This document shows positions 1-12,000 of a DNA stretch of 64,000 nucleotides, piece by piece; within the stretch, counting starts at the first letter, position 1; each line of letters starts with the position of its first letter. The DNA lies in NCBI RefSeq assembly GCF_003473485.1, contig NC_053043.1:33890576-33954575 (forward strand). The letters are read 5' to 3'. The stretch comes from Medicago truncatula (Eukaryota; Streptophyta; Magnoliopsida; Fabales; Fabaceae). Below the pieces are notes generated by a model. The model was not told the DNA's origin, ran no database searches, and saw only the letters and a list, made by a program, of their open reading frames with translations. The position numbers and the translations under genes were made by a program.

Positions 1-379
1 TCTTCTTTGCTTTTTATTTCAAAAACTTAAAATTTTAGAGAACGATGAAATCTCAATCTTTTACATTACTTACCTAATAGAAATACTTTGTCCACATTTT
101 TAATTTGGTGTATGTTTTTTGATGAAAATAAAATTGTAACGTTGGATGAAATTAAAAACATTGTTAAAAATATGTGGAAAACAAACAGCATCAACCGATC
201 CAACTCAAATTTCATTGGTTTGGTTTGGTTCGAATTTTATTTTAAAACTAAACTTATTATTCTATGAGCTCTTTTCTCCTGCCAACTATTTTATGAGATT
301 AGATTCAACTATGCTAAACTCTTATCGGTGGGGTTCAAACAAAAATAGTGGAAGAGGAATCAGTTAAGCTAGGAGAAAT

Positions 380-800
380 AAGTTATGAGGAAGGAATATG
401 GAAGGTATGGGTTCATCGCCAAAGTTTTAATTTAGCCATACTGGAGACGCAAGGTTGGAATATAGTTACCAACCATGACATTACTGTTGCAAGAGTCTTC
501 GAAGCTAGATATTACCTTAAAGGGGATTTTTTTGGGAGCCTAGTCAAGTCATAACCCAAGTTTCATATGGGGCGTAGTATCCACGCTACACATGTAGTGA
601 TTAGATGAGGATGGGATTGTGTGTGCGAGATGGGTACGAGATTAAGGTGTTGGTTAATTCTTGGTTGAGAGAGCAGGAGAATTGTTGTGCTACAAGCCCA
701 ATAATTTCGGATTTGAACGAGAGTTTTTATCGAGGAGCAGTTTATTGAGAGGATGCCTCGAGTATTCTTTATATTCCTTAACTATTTATTATTTCTCTCT
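380..800 (+). mobile_element. Decayed LINE ORF2 fragment (copy A)
   Basis: The plus-strand translation contains LAILETQGWNIVTN, then VARVFEARYYLKGDFFG, the pattern found in plant non-LTR retrotransposon ORF2 between the reverse transcriptase and the zinc-binding end (compare K-QGW-L-TNPD--VARV-KARYYP--DFFGA). Stops and frame changes follow. No poly(A) end or target duplication was found. The 380 bases upstream hold A/T-rich DNA and a short TTTGGTTTGGTT tract. Confidence 0.6.
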
Positions 801-1734
801 CTAAAGCAACAGTCAAGCCTTATCTCCATAAATTAGGCCTCCTTATTAATTAGATGGGAGATAACTAAAGTTACATAGGAAACCAAAAGTAAAAATCTTT
901 TTGGGCAATTATTACAGGACAGTGTAATTTAACGTTTGAGTAATCCAGAGATACTTTTCATCAATACCAATCGTCCTTTGCCTCCATAAACCTTGACAAA
1001 TGGTAAATACGCATCGCCTTTACCCTGATAAGCACATCAAATTTGTCACAGATGAGAAAGGTAAAATGAATAAACTACAGCCTTCCCGGTCCCCAAACCA
1101 ACTCGTAAAGTAGGATCCGGTCCTTGGAAGGCATTCAGTAAAAGCAATACACAAGAAGAAAATACAAAAAAGGAGAAACTACTTACTTGCACGTCAGAAT
1201 CTCTTGAGACCGACTCAGAAACATCAATGGAAGTCATTGTATAACTTACTAACCCATCAGTAAAGCCTGATTAAATAATTAATACAAAAAAAAAGATTGT
1301 CATATAAACATTTGTTTCACATAGGAGCAGTTTCTCTAAACACATTACGACGGCTATGGCAAGAATAAGAACCTGGTGCATTAAAGACAGCAACTATTTC
1401 CCCAGCATTAGCCTCTTCAATTACCTTCCAATTTCATAGAAGTATCCCAGTTAGAATTTTAAAAGAGATATGGCAGAACAATTCTAAAAAAGTTCTCCAA
1501 AGACATTCGATTGAATAGGAAGATCAAATAATCATGGTGAAAATCTTAAAACTAACCTTAAACACATCATTACACTTCCGAAACAAATGAGGAACCTGCA
1601 TTTGCATAAAACAAAGGCTTCAGCCACGAAATCACTAATCTCAAAGTGCAATAAATGAAAGCAGAGACATGAAAATGATCTTATGAGCTAAAACTAGTAC
1701 TTGTCTTTGTCATAGCAATATTTTTAGAAAATAG

Positions 1735-2167
1735 TACTCCCTCCATTTCAAATTGAATGTTGTTTAAGATTTTACACACATAAAGAAATGCATTAATTAA
1801 AAGAAAGAAAGATGTTATTTTACCAAATTATTTTAATCAACTATTGGTTTGTTTTTCATTAAAGAAAAAATAATACTCCCTCCGGTCACTTTTATAAGCA
1901 AAAATTGACTTTTTAGTTTCATTCAATAAATTATGTATGTGGTCTATATATGGTCTAGATACATCATTTATTAAATGAATCTAAAATGATTTTTTGTTTA
2001 TAATAGTGACCGGAGGGAGTACTTTGGAAGTAGTGTGTATAGTATTAATTGAAGGGTACAATTGAAAAGAAAAAGTTATTATTGCATTGGAAACTAAAAG
2101 TGACATTCATTTCGAAACATATTTTTTTTGTTGCTAAAACGACACTCATTTTGAAACGGAGGGAGTA
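1735..2167. mobile_element. Stowaway-like MITE with a second MITE nested inside (copy A)
   Basis: The outer element starts TA-CTCCCTCCATTTCAAATT and ends TTTTGAAACGGAGGGAG-TA. An inner complete element, TA-CTCCCTCCGGTCACTTTTATAAG to CTTATAATAGTGACCGGAGGGAG-TA style ends, occupies 1874-2021. TA duplications and CTCCCTCC termini are the Tc1/mariner Stowaway signature. It lies in an intron of the EF-G-like gene. Confidence 0.85.
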
Positions 2168-2939
2168 TAAATTGATGTGACAAGACTAGAATATGCAAGA
2201 GGATAATAACATTAGAAGTATGGTTAAATGGATACTATTCTGTAGGATAAGTTTCTTGAAAAAATGATGTGACAAGACTTGAATCCATGCACTTAGTGTT
2301 AAGACTTGAATCCATGGACTAGTAAGAAATAGATAATCTGAGGTCTGAGGGTAAATTAACATAAAAAGATCGCATAATTTTGTATATCTTTGTAACTTAT
2401 TCTTCCCATGACAGAAATTAATTTAACAGAGTTTGAAAAACATATCATAAATGCAATCTTGAATTGAGTCATATATTCATAAAAAATGAACAAATTGTGC
2501 AACAAAAAAAAAAACAAGATTAGGTAACATAGCAAAATATAAAAGCAGAATCACAACGCAAAACAACATGTGCACAAGACCAACGCAATTAAACAAGAAC
2601 AGTGAGGAGCCTTAGACTTACCTCAAACGTCTTGTCAGTGTTAACGTTTGTAATAAAATCCCCCTTCCGAATGACGCCCTCAAAGATTCTTCACCCAATA
2701 AAAAAAAAGATCAACATATACATAAGACAACAATTTGAAGTAAGATTTAACCATATTTAAAGGCCAGGGTACCTTAGATATGTTACTTGACCATACTCCC
2801 TCTTCATTGTGATAGACAATGCCACAAGGGTATGCTGTTAAAATAGCCCAATAATATTCTTTTTAGTAGATTAAAAGATAGCATAACAACCATGTTTATC
2901 AAGATTATGCGGAACACTGCAGTATTTGCTATATTGTGG

Positions 2940-3660
2940 TGCATAAGAATAAAGAGTGTAGAAGTGTGCATTCTTTTATACATAGAACCCTAAGTTTGTC
3001 TCGGAGATTACAAAACTGAACATTGGGAATGGCTTTGTGAGAACGTCAGCAAGAACATGTATCACAACTAGAGAATTGACACAACTTTTCTCAAACAAAG
3101 AACAAATCAAGTTCCATATGTTTGGTTCTTGAATGCGGAATCAGGTTATGACTCAAAGCAACAGTATTTTGTTTGTCGCAGTAAATGATTAATGTGGAGA
3201 TGGGAACTTGCAACTCATTAAATAAAGATAAGATAGGGATGAACCACCAACATTGACAAAGACTTAAGATTGACCCAGAAGTAGGTCACACTTTATCTTA
3301 CATCAGAGGTCCAATCAACATCACAATAGGCTTGCAAACTTGTGGAAGACAAAGGAGAAGCATTACCCACAACTAAACCATGATCCAGAACCCTTTATTT
3401 GAGATATCTATCAAATGATTCTTCAGGGGTTGAACCACAAACGGGCACACTTTATAAAAAGCATATCCAACTTCTAGTCTAGTTGTGGTCACGTGCTGCA
3501 GTGCACCAACTATGGACCTGTTGGTGGCAAGATCTTCCATGTAGTCTAAACCAAACTGAGACAGCTTAGGTTTTTCTTAGAAAGGAGGTAGAGATACCCT
3601 TGGTAGAGACCATATCTTCTTTTGGAAGGAACCTCTGACATACATGGCCGGAGAAATAAA
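2940..3660 (-). mobile_element. Ty1/copia pol 3' fragment (copy A)
   Basis: The minus strand reads RSIVGALQHVTTTRLEVGY (about 3530-3465), which follows the copia motif YRSIVGALQY-T-TRPDI. It then reads LQAYCDVDWTSD near 3335-3305, the start of the copia RNase H region (LQAYCDADWASD). Frames are interrupted. No LTR pair was found. It is intronic in the EF-G-like gene. Confidence 0.7.
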
Positions 3661-4724
3661 GAGATGTGATTAACCTCTATACCAAGAAAGTATCATTCGT
3701 CATGACCAAGCTATTTTAGAGCAAAGACAACATTATCATGACACACTTATATTGATGCATTTAATTTGGATTTGTTTTTTTGGGACGAACAATAAGCTTA
3801 TAATGTTATTGCAAATGTATTAATAAGTCATATATTGATATTTCCCGATTCTAATGAATCAAATCTAACTATTCAAGATTCAAGAAACTGATGTCAAGAA
3901 GGAAAAAAAAAACAAGAAACTGGCTGCCAAATTAAAACCTCAAATTGCAATTTCTGATAATTAAGATAACAAAGGATGAAGTTTCTTTAAATCCGGTACC
4001 TTTTCCCCGTGCTTAGATTGGTCAAGAGTATAATTACTAGCTTCAATTGGACACGGCAAATAATTAATTACACCATCCAAAAGTAGTTGTAGCCCCTGCA
4101 CCAGCAACATCAAAAAAATGAAAAATAAAGAACTGATAAAACATTATAGTACAAGCTGGCTTGTATGCATTATTCAAGTCAAAATCAATTTTATCAAATA
4201 GTCTTATAAAATCTAAATCCAATGAGAATGCATTGAATATAGAATGTTCGTTTAATTATATTGATAATCAATTAGTGTCCGGAAATGCCTAAGTGTGTAT
4301 GCATGTGAGAGAATATTATGGGGGGTTTGAAACTTGAAAGCAAGGATCATATCCTAGAGGAATGGAAAAGCTTAAAAAATAGCTAGTTTTTAAAAACAGC
4401 AGGACTCTTAAGTAGATTTTATCTGACAGAGATTGCTCTTTTATCATTTATGGTTTAACAAACAACAGGAGTATGTATGGCTAGATTTATGACACAGATT
4501 TCCCTTTAATCATTTATTGCATAAGTCTATAAAGCTCCTTGTAGGCTTGTACTATGTTCTGGGTAAGATTTGACCAGAGTGACCTACAGTTATGATTGGT
4601 CATGAACCACTAGTGGCCATCATCGCACTAAGAATGATATAAGTGAATTCAATTTCCAAAGTGAACTCTCTGGAAGACCCAAACTAAATTACATCATAAT
4701 ATAGATCATGATTAAAGAAAAAGG

Positions 4725-4832
4725 ATTTTTTTTTTTTTTTGAAGCCAAACTAACCCACCAAAATTGCCACCGGGGAGAATCTAAACTGAGACCTTGAGGG
4801 GAGCACAATCCAAGGTCTTGAGCCAACAAGAA
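4725..4832 (-). mobile_element. SINE-like retroposon with poly(A) (copy A)
   Basis: A T-run (poly(A) of a minus-strand element) at 4726-4740 is followed by about 90 bp. The reverse complement contains TTGGCTCAAGACC near its 5' end and GGTCTCAGTTTAGATTCTCC, resembling the A and B boxes of tRNA-derived SINEs. The flanks AAGAAAAAGG and AAGAAAGAAAAGG may be a worn target duplication. The run is about 3 bases shorter in copy B. Confidence 0.45.
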
Positions 4833-5307
4833 GAAAGAAAAGGTAGACAGTGCACATATGAATTTAAAGTTAAAGAAAAAGAGAACATAAAACACAAAAT
4901 GCAAATATGAATTCAAGGTAATTCAACTATTACCTTATTATATTGGAAAGAATTACCCATGAATGCTGGTATAAACTTGTGTGCTATGGTGGCCCTACGA
5001 ACTGCGTTCTACACACAAAATAATAGCAATAAAAAACTATTTAAAAAAAAAATTGGGGGTGGGAGAGAGAAGCAACTATGTAACAGGATTTAAGTAGTAT
5101 TGAACTAGAAGTATTAATGAATTAAATTATTTTAAATATTAGTTTTATTTTATGTCGGTTTACTATTTTACCCCTAATGGTTGTACTTAAGCTTGCCTTT
5201 GTGGCTCATATGAAATCAATCAAACATTTCAACAAAATTATCTTCTCTCTAAAACCCAAAAACTCTTACTCTCAAATGTTCATAACAATTTATCCTTTGT
5301 ATCGGAT

Positions 5308-6007
5308 CAGTGGCGGAGCCAGAAATTTTGAATAGTGGGGGCAATGCATACAAAAATTTATAGCAGGGTCATCTTAAATAATTTGGAAACTTTATTCTAA
5401 CTTATAGCAGGGTCATCTTAAACAACTTAGACGCTGATTTACAATACTAATTTAGAGGTTGATACCTATTTGGAGTAGTCATTTTAGTCTCTAAATGTGT
5501 GATGTGTTTTCACTAAAATATTTTATATTAGTCAAAACTACGAACACATCTTCAACTGGTTGTTTTGTTACTCATTGTATAGACCAAATTGATTAGTGAA
5601 ATATATATTTAAAGATCAAATTAACTAACTAAAGACGCATTTAAAAATCAAAATGACTAATAAAAAATAAAGTTTGTTTTTGTAATTTTAATAGAAAGTT
5701 TGATAACCCATTTTGATTCGAAACCTTTAAGTTTTTCCATAATATATAATTACATTATTATCATATATTAATTATTAAGGAAAATGAAACTAACATAAAA
5801 GATGTTGAGAGATGCAGAGCCAAACGTTTTTGTTTAATAGGTTCCATAACATTTGTATGGAAACTTTGTTTTTGAGTAAATATAATAAATAAATAAGTAA
5901 ATTGTATTAGTGTATATATGTAATGTAATATAGCATGAAACCATGATGATATAGAAATTTTAGTGGGGGCACAAGCCCACATAGTGCTGTACGTGGCTCC
6001 GCCACTG
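5308..6007. mobile_element. Non-autonomous hAT-like element, 700 bp (copy A)
   Basis: It begins CAGTGGCGGAGCCAG and ends with the complement TGGCTCCGCCACTG, a 14-bp perfect terminal inverted repeat. The 8-bp flanks are TATCGGAT (5300-5307) and CATCGGAT (6008-6015), 7 of 8 identical, as expected for hAT. TTATAGCAGGGTCATCTTAA occurs twice inside. No transposase is seen. Confidence 0.8.
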
Positions 6008-6541
6008 CATCGGATTCTGTTCTAGGTTATTAGAATCCCTACATTTGAGATTAACATGTAAAACTCCTATAAAAAATAATTGTTAACAACACACCTCAAG
6101 ATCAGTTGCTGATATGGGCTTATCGCTGCAAAAAGCTTCAGCAAGTTTTTCGTCCACCTTTGACACAGTTTCTATGAGTTCACGCCTCTTTTCTGAGACC
6201 AAGGCTTTCATATCTGCAGGAACTTCTTCAAAAACTTCATCAACGGCAACCTCCTTTTCTCTGCAATAAGCAACACTTGAGAAGCTTGAAGAATAAACAC
6301 ATGTATAACCAATGTAGAAGTTTCAGAAACAAACCGATTTAACCCATGAAAATAATAGGCCTTTAATTGCACCAGATCAACAATTCCTTAAAATCCTTTT
6401 TTAAACCTATTGGAACTTGGACTGCAGCAGTGTGATGTTTAAGCTTTGATCTTGCCTGAAAAATAATGCAAAATGGTCGAAAAATAAAAACAACAACTTG
6501 AACTTGAATTATATAGCAACACTGAGTAAGAAATATAGAAA

Positions 6542-6651
6542 GAGAAATGCTAGCAACACTCTCTTTTGAGTACTCTCTCTAGCGCTCACTCTTTTATTGG
6601 GTGAAATTAGTGTAGGACCTACACTTTGGAAGAGTGTTGCTAGCATTCCTC
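6542..6651. mobile_element. 110-bp Mutator-like MITE (copy A)
   Basis: The ends GAGAAATGCTAGCAACACTCT and AGAGTGTTGCTAGCATTCCTC are near-perfect inverted repeats. AATATAGAAA flanks both sides (6532-6541 and 6652-6661), a 9-10-bp target duplication typical of Mutator-like elements. Intronic. Confidence 0.75.
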
Positions 6652-6969
6652 AATATAGAAAATCTCCAATAATATTAAGTTTACCTGATCTAAAACTTCC
6701 CAGGGATTTGCTCCATTGTGGTCAAGTTTGTTAATATATATAAGTCTTGGAAGTTTATATCTTCTCATTGTCTTATCAAGAATAATAGATTTGGTTTGCA
6801 CCCCACCAACACTACAAAGAACAAGAATGCCACAGTCAAAAGCATGCAAAGCCTTCTCAACCTCAGGAGTGAAATAAGTAGCAGGATGAAGTGTGTGAAT
6901 TATGTTAATCTGCAATGACAAATTTTAAAGAAAGTCAAAGTCAAAGTCAATGTAAGAAGAAATAATTAC

Positions 6970-7445
6970 AAATAGATATGGTTGGACAGAGGGTTGGCAT
7001 GATTCGGTTCAGGATGAAAACTGAACCGAACTGATTGCATTTGGAACTGAACTGCAGTTGAGAAAGGAAAAGGAAAAGGAAAAGGGAAAAGAAAAAGAAA
7101 GAAAAAAAAAAAAAAAAACTGTGTACAGTTTGAAATAGTTTTTGAAATATACAAGTTCACTTCTCACAATAGTTATCCTTTTATATGTTTTAATTTTAGT
7201 TTTCAAAATTAAAAAATTCAAAACAGTTTCCAAAATTGTAATTTTAAAAAAATAGTTTAACAAAAAAGTTTTTAATTTTCAAGTTTTTAAAAACTAAAAA
7301 AGAGTTTTTGAAAAGTGTTTCAAATAGGCTCTAAATCCCATATTAGTTACCGAACTGTTTTGAATGGGAACCGTAACAGTTCAGTTTCAGAACTGTTATT
7401 CAGTTCAGCAGTTCAGTTGGGTAGTTTTTTTCCCAACCCTACATA
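6970..7445. mobile_element. GAACCGAACTG-rich MITE-like element (copy A)
   Basis: It is bounded by AGGGTTGG near 6977 and CCAACCCT near 7434-7441, with TTCGGTTC and CAGTTCAGTT tracts inside each end. It also contains an AAAGG purine run. Termini of the form AGGGTTGG...CCAACCCT suit a hAT-type non-autonomous element, but the exact ends and target duplication are unclear. It lies in intron 1 of the EF-G-like gene. Confidence 0.45.
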
Positions 7446-8112
7446 TGGACACATAATATAAGACATGGGAATCTTGTAAAAATGACAATAAGACTAAATC
7501 AGTATATAATTACCATATTGTTTTTCCAGCGGAGAGAATTGATATCTGACCGCGTCTCATTTATATACCGCCAAGTCTGTTCCAAAAAATTCAGATGCTC
7601 AATCTCGTCAATCTCCTCCGTACTCTTGCTGGTCTTTTCGCTCTTACCGAAAACCCTAGGTTGACTAGTTTTTTCTATCTGAATCTTGCGGCTATCTTTC
7701 GGCCTCCCTTTGGACCTACCTTCCACTAATCTATTGCCACTGAACAACGAGATCCAGATATTACGCTGCGGCTCTGCTGACTCCGAAAAGTGACGGAGGT
7801 AGACAGTGGAGGAAGATGGAGGGGTTGTGGAGGTAAGGAGTCGCGCCAAGGAGGACCTCGAGAAACGAGCCATCGTGATGGTGGTTGGTGTTCGTAGAAG
7901 AAGATATTTTGTTTGTACCGTTTCTGTGGAATCGGGATACAAGTACAACCCTAGTGAGCTGCAGATATAGCGTTAAAGCAAAGTTAATTTAGGGTTAAAT
8001 ATTTTTTCTTTTTCTTTTTCTTTTAGCTTATTTGATCCAATGGTCCCTCAAATAATTTCAAGTTTTTATTTTGGTCTCACAATCAATTAAAATATTTAAC
8101 TTTTTTATATAA

Positions 8113-8263
8113 TACTTCCTCCGGTCCTTATTATAAGAAACAATTAACTTTTTTGGTTCATTGTATAAGTGATATATCTAGTCTATATTTACAATAAGAT
8201 ACATTAATTATTCTATGAACCTAAAAAGTCAACTTTTTCTTATAATAAGGACCGGAGGGAGTA
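8113..8263. mobile_element. Stowaway-like MITE (copy A)
   Basis: TA-CTTCCTCCGGTCCTTATTATAAG at the left pairs with CTTATAATAAGGACCGGAGGGAG-TA at the right. It lies just 5' of the EF-G-like gene. Confidence 0.85.
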
Positions 8264-8483
8264 ATTTCTTATGTTAGAATCATTAAAGAGTGTCTCGTAA
8301 CACTCAATAACAAGACCTTTTTTTTTCAAATATTATGAATCTATGTTATATTTATCTCAAAACTTCTTTTAAAAACAAAAATCAAAACCCGCAAAAGTCA
8401 TATTTTTATAGTTTTTTTATTTTTATTGATAGAAGATAATGAAGATTCAAATAAATAAGATGATGATTTAAAGGAAGAAGATG

Positions 8484-8650
8484 AAGAATATTGAGTTTGC
8501 TACCTGGCTTAAAGAAGAGAAGAATGTGTTTTATGTGAGTTGCTTGCAGAATTTGTCAAAGCTTGGAATAAAGGAAAGCTTGAATCGAATTATTATGAAG
8601 TCATTAAAACTGCGCCTCGCACAGCCCATAAATGGAAAATCAAAAAGTAG
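8484..8650 (+). pseudogene. SCI1-like (style cell-cycle inhibitor 1) gene fragment, copy A
   Basis: One frame reads NIEFATWLKEEKNVFY. A second frame continues at once with ELLAEFVKAWNKGKLESNYY, then a PRTAHKWKIKK end and TAG at 8648-8650. Together these follow the C-terminal half of plant SCI1-like nuclear proteins (FATWLKEE ... REL--FVK-WN--KLES-YYEGI--PR--H-W). About 8 codons (an SDLSSE-type stretch) are missing at the junction and the frame changes, so it is broken. Upstream sequence is cut by the deletion at the AAGAATAT repeat (8484-8491). Confidence 0.65.
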
Positions 8651-9025
8651 ATTTGAAGAAAGAGCAATCATTTTGATCCAATCTCTCTATAAACCCTTTG
8701 TTTGTTTAGATTTACTTGAAACTCAGTAAGTATAGATGTTATTTATCTATATAAATTTCGTAGTTCACGCTTGTAAACTTTTGTACTTCAAGAAATACCA
8801 TTTCATTGTTACCAAAAAAGAAAAAAATACCATTTCATTGTGCAGTCAAAGCATGTTGTCTAATGTATTCTTCATATGAAGCTCTTGTTAAAAATGGTTC
8901 AACTGAGTAGGCGGCTGATGTTGTCTTATGTATTCTTCATATTTCGCAGCCTCTTTAAGTACTCTTGAGGAACCGAGTTCCTAGTAAAATTAAAAAGAAT
9001 AAAAAAAAGCATGTTAGTAATATGC

Positions 9026-12000
9026 CTACAATTGTAAAGACTTCCTAGGAGGAAGAGCTATTGTATAAAATAATTTAGACAAGTTTCCATCAGACTTCAA
9101 CATTACCATCAATCTCCAATAATGGCGCATGCCATATATATGATCCTCTCCAACAATCGCTACAATGGAACTCCGAGTTTTAGCATGGTCCCAGAGCCTT
9201 GTTATCATAATTCTTAAACAACAACAAACCAATTATCAAATATTTATACAGTATCAATTTATCTTATTATAAAAATTAATTTTAAACACTAAACTTACAA
9301 GTCTCGGACGTCGTAAAAAGCCATATCATGAGCCATATCTCTCAACTCCATATCCTACAAAGAAAAACATTAGAGTTGAGAATTTAGGTAGTTAGAGTTG
9401 TTGTGTTATACTAAAACTCGTTGTAACAATAGAGAATAAAATGCTAAATTAGAAATTCATTCCCTGAGATATTCTCAGTTTCTATCACTTTCTATATTTT
9501 AACAAGAACAAAGTAGAGAAATTTACATTGTCTTTTTCAAATCCGTATCTCAGACGTAGTTCATCTAACTTTCTATCTTCACATGTCTTCAAGCTCTGTC
9601 ATACGATTAAAAAGGTTTAAAAAAATAAATCAATAACAAATAAATTTCATTTCTAAAATTATAAAAAAAATAAATAAATAAATCTTACACGGTCGCAGAT
9701 ATCGCCAAAAATGATTTCCATCTCCAATGCTTTCGCAATCTTAAAGGCATACCCTTGTTCACAGCCCTCCTATATTAATAATTACATAAAACAACTTAAA
9801 ATTCTGTTATATATTTGTTAAAAGTTAAATAAAAAATATTAATAATTAAAACAATTTACATGGAAGTATGAATAAAATTTGGGTTCCAAATAACATTCAA
9901 GGAACACCGACTGAGGTCGCAAATGATACAATGCAGTTTCCACGTCTCTTCTTGACTTCTGCATAAAATTAATAAAATGTAAGTTGATTTTGATTTTCTA
10001 TTTGCAGTAAAAAATAAAAAATAAAAACCAAAATACCTCTTTGGTATGTACAACAGGCACAAGATAGACATAGCATTTTTTACTTGGGCCGGATGATGGG
10101 CAGCTCAAAGTGACAGTATTTTCATGGATCGGAAAGGAGTGTAAATTTACATTCATTCGTGCAATACTTGCCAACGAATTTGTCATGCTCTGCAAAATTG
10201 TAAAGAGGAAACAAAATCAGCAGTTAAATTGGATAAAACACACGTGTGATGCTTTTCCGTCACTTAAAATGGGCAAAACACACCATAAATGTCTAATAAA
10301 AGTTGATCCATAGCACTTAACCCAGCCCTCTCTCACTATCTTCATCCAGTGAAACCCCTCAAACAAACCTCATTTACTTATGGCCCTGCTGCCCATCTTC
10401 TACTCAGTTTGGTTCATAAATTCAAACCATGTCATTCTAGGCAGACCCGAACAAAATATGGTGACACTATACCCGAACAAAATATGGTGACACTATACCC
10501 AGGTTAAATCCTAATCCCCGGCCCCACATGCCAGTATTAAGTAGGCCTGGTTTCATTTGACTCGAGGCTTTGCTTGAACTGTTTCTATGCCTATTTTCAT
10601 CCAAGAATATGCTCCAAAACCAAAGACATAAGTTAACAAAGAGCAATATTGTATATTTTTTTTTCTTACCACTAATGCTTTTACTTAAATTCTTATTTAG
10701 CATGTGGTTGCCAAGACAGAAAGAAAGTAAAATCTTGATAAATAACAAAAAATGAAACTACAATATCTTATGAATTTTATAAACAGAAAAAAATAATTTC
10801 TTATGAACAGAAACATTTGTGCCAAGATATCTAACAGAATAGGCAGCCATTTAGCATTTCAAACAAGTCAAATTATGCCAGTCCATAAAAACATAAAATC
10901 GAGCCAAGGTTAAGCAAACCTTTGGTTCCTCTCTTATAGTGTTTGGCTGAGGTGTATCTTCCTCCTCCTCGTCACTATATAATGTTTTCCCAGTGTACCT
11001 GTTTTTAGAAATCACAAGTACCACTCATAAATTTGTAATTTCAACAATGATGTGTTTCACAAGGCAAAACTGCTGTTATGAGGACAAGAAAAATAGCAGC
11101 CTCAATATTTATATATGACCCTGAGAGTTAAACTATTACATACATAAAATGTCTAATGGCTATAAAGTTTTAGAAGTAATGGAATATACTAAATGCATTC
11201 TTTGAATCACAAAAAATACTAATCAAAGCATTAGCATAAAAAACAACCAGTTCAAAAGTACCATGTACAATTAATATGATGCTTACAATAAATGAGGCTG
11301 CTCTCATAAGAGCATATAGCAGTAACAAGAAAAGGATTTTCCCAGAGATCCGCTATATGATTCAAAAGAGACTATTATGTATTTTTGTGAACCGTGTCTA
11401 ATGGCAAACCATTCAAAACTAAGCTCTTTTAAATAGCTTGGCTTGGCATGTAGTTTTATCGGCCTCTACTTCAATTGGGAAATTCTAAATCTACCTTTAC
11501 CATTGCTTGGTTTGGCCTATAGCTTTATTGGTCTCTACTTCTGTTGGACAATTCTCAATCCAATTTACACCAAGGACTCCAGAGGTCTTCACCCATCTCA
11601 ATATAAACCCAAACCACAGGCTGAAATTCTATTATATTTTTCATGAAAGGTATTACCCTATTAGAGTATTGATCAGTTTGTACTTTCTGTTTTGTTGGTA
11701 TTTTTTGTTTGCAGTTTGTAAATTTGTTTCGGTCTGTTGTGTTAGTCATTAAAAATGTTCTGCTATGCTGTTTTTTGTCCAGATTTTGCTATCGTAGCGA
11801 CTGCAAGAAGAAACTCTGTTTTCCGTGAATCTGAACGGATTTTAGGTAGGATCATACGAACAACATTACAATCCTCTAAGTTACAGTCCTTCAGCCCCTC
11901 CCGATGCTTCATAGGATCTCGTGTTTGACAACATTGCATGTCATTTTGTATGATAGACCCACGGATAGTTGAAGGTTTGATTTATGGTATGGTTTGGCAT

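Larger units (their letters stand above)
1046..7873 (-). pseudogene. Mitochondrial elongation factor G-like gene, copy A, frameshifted
   Basis: Same exon layout as the copy-B gene. Exon 1 is 7873-7514, exon 2 is 6909-6685, exon 3 is 6455-6335, and the chain continues to a stop at 1046. In exon 3, near 6384-6388, one base is missing compared with copy B. The frame shifts after DFK and meets TAA at 6365-6363, so the product would end after about 226 residues. All later exons are still recognisable, e.g. RRATIAHKFIPAFMG (about 4990-4935) and FTDGLVSYTMTSIDV (about 1265-1220). A copia fragment, a 700-bp hAT element and several MITEs lie in its introns. The frame is that of plant mitochondrial EF-G, but the P-loop and DTPGH are already lost in both copies, so decay or divergence began before duplication. 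Confidence 0.8.

Noticed and set aside
6718..6918. Plus-strand open frame opposite EF-G-like exon 2 (also 44685-44885)
   Set aside because: It is the antisense shadow of a well-supported coding exon.
8481..8729. 82-residue open frame starting MKNIEFATW
   Set aside because: Only its first 16 codons are the SCI1-like frame; the rest is the shifted frame, and the Met is created by the deletion junction.
9026..10189. TraB-like part as a separate gene
   Set aside because: No start exon or promoter was seen; its first exon has an acceptor in the matching phase. An internal promoter using the Met at codon 2 is not excluded.
11443..11752. Two overlapping plus-strand frames of 67 and 81 residues
   Set aside because: They lie in an intron of the fusion gene, share no recognisable family, and show imperfect internal repetition at DNA level.
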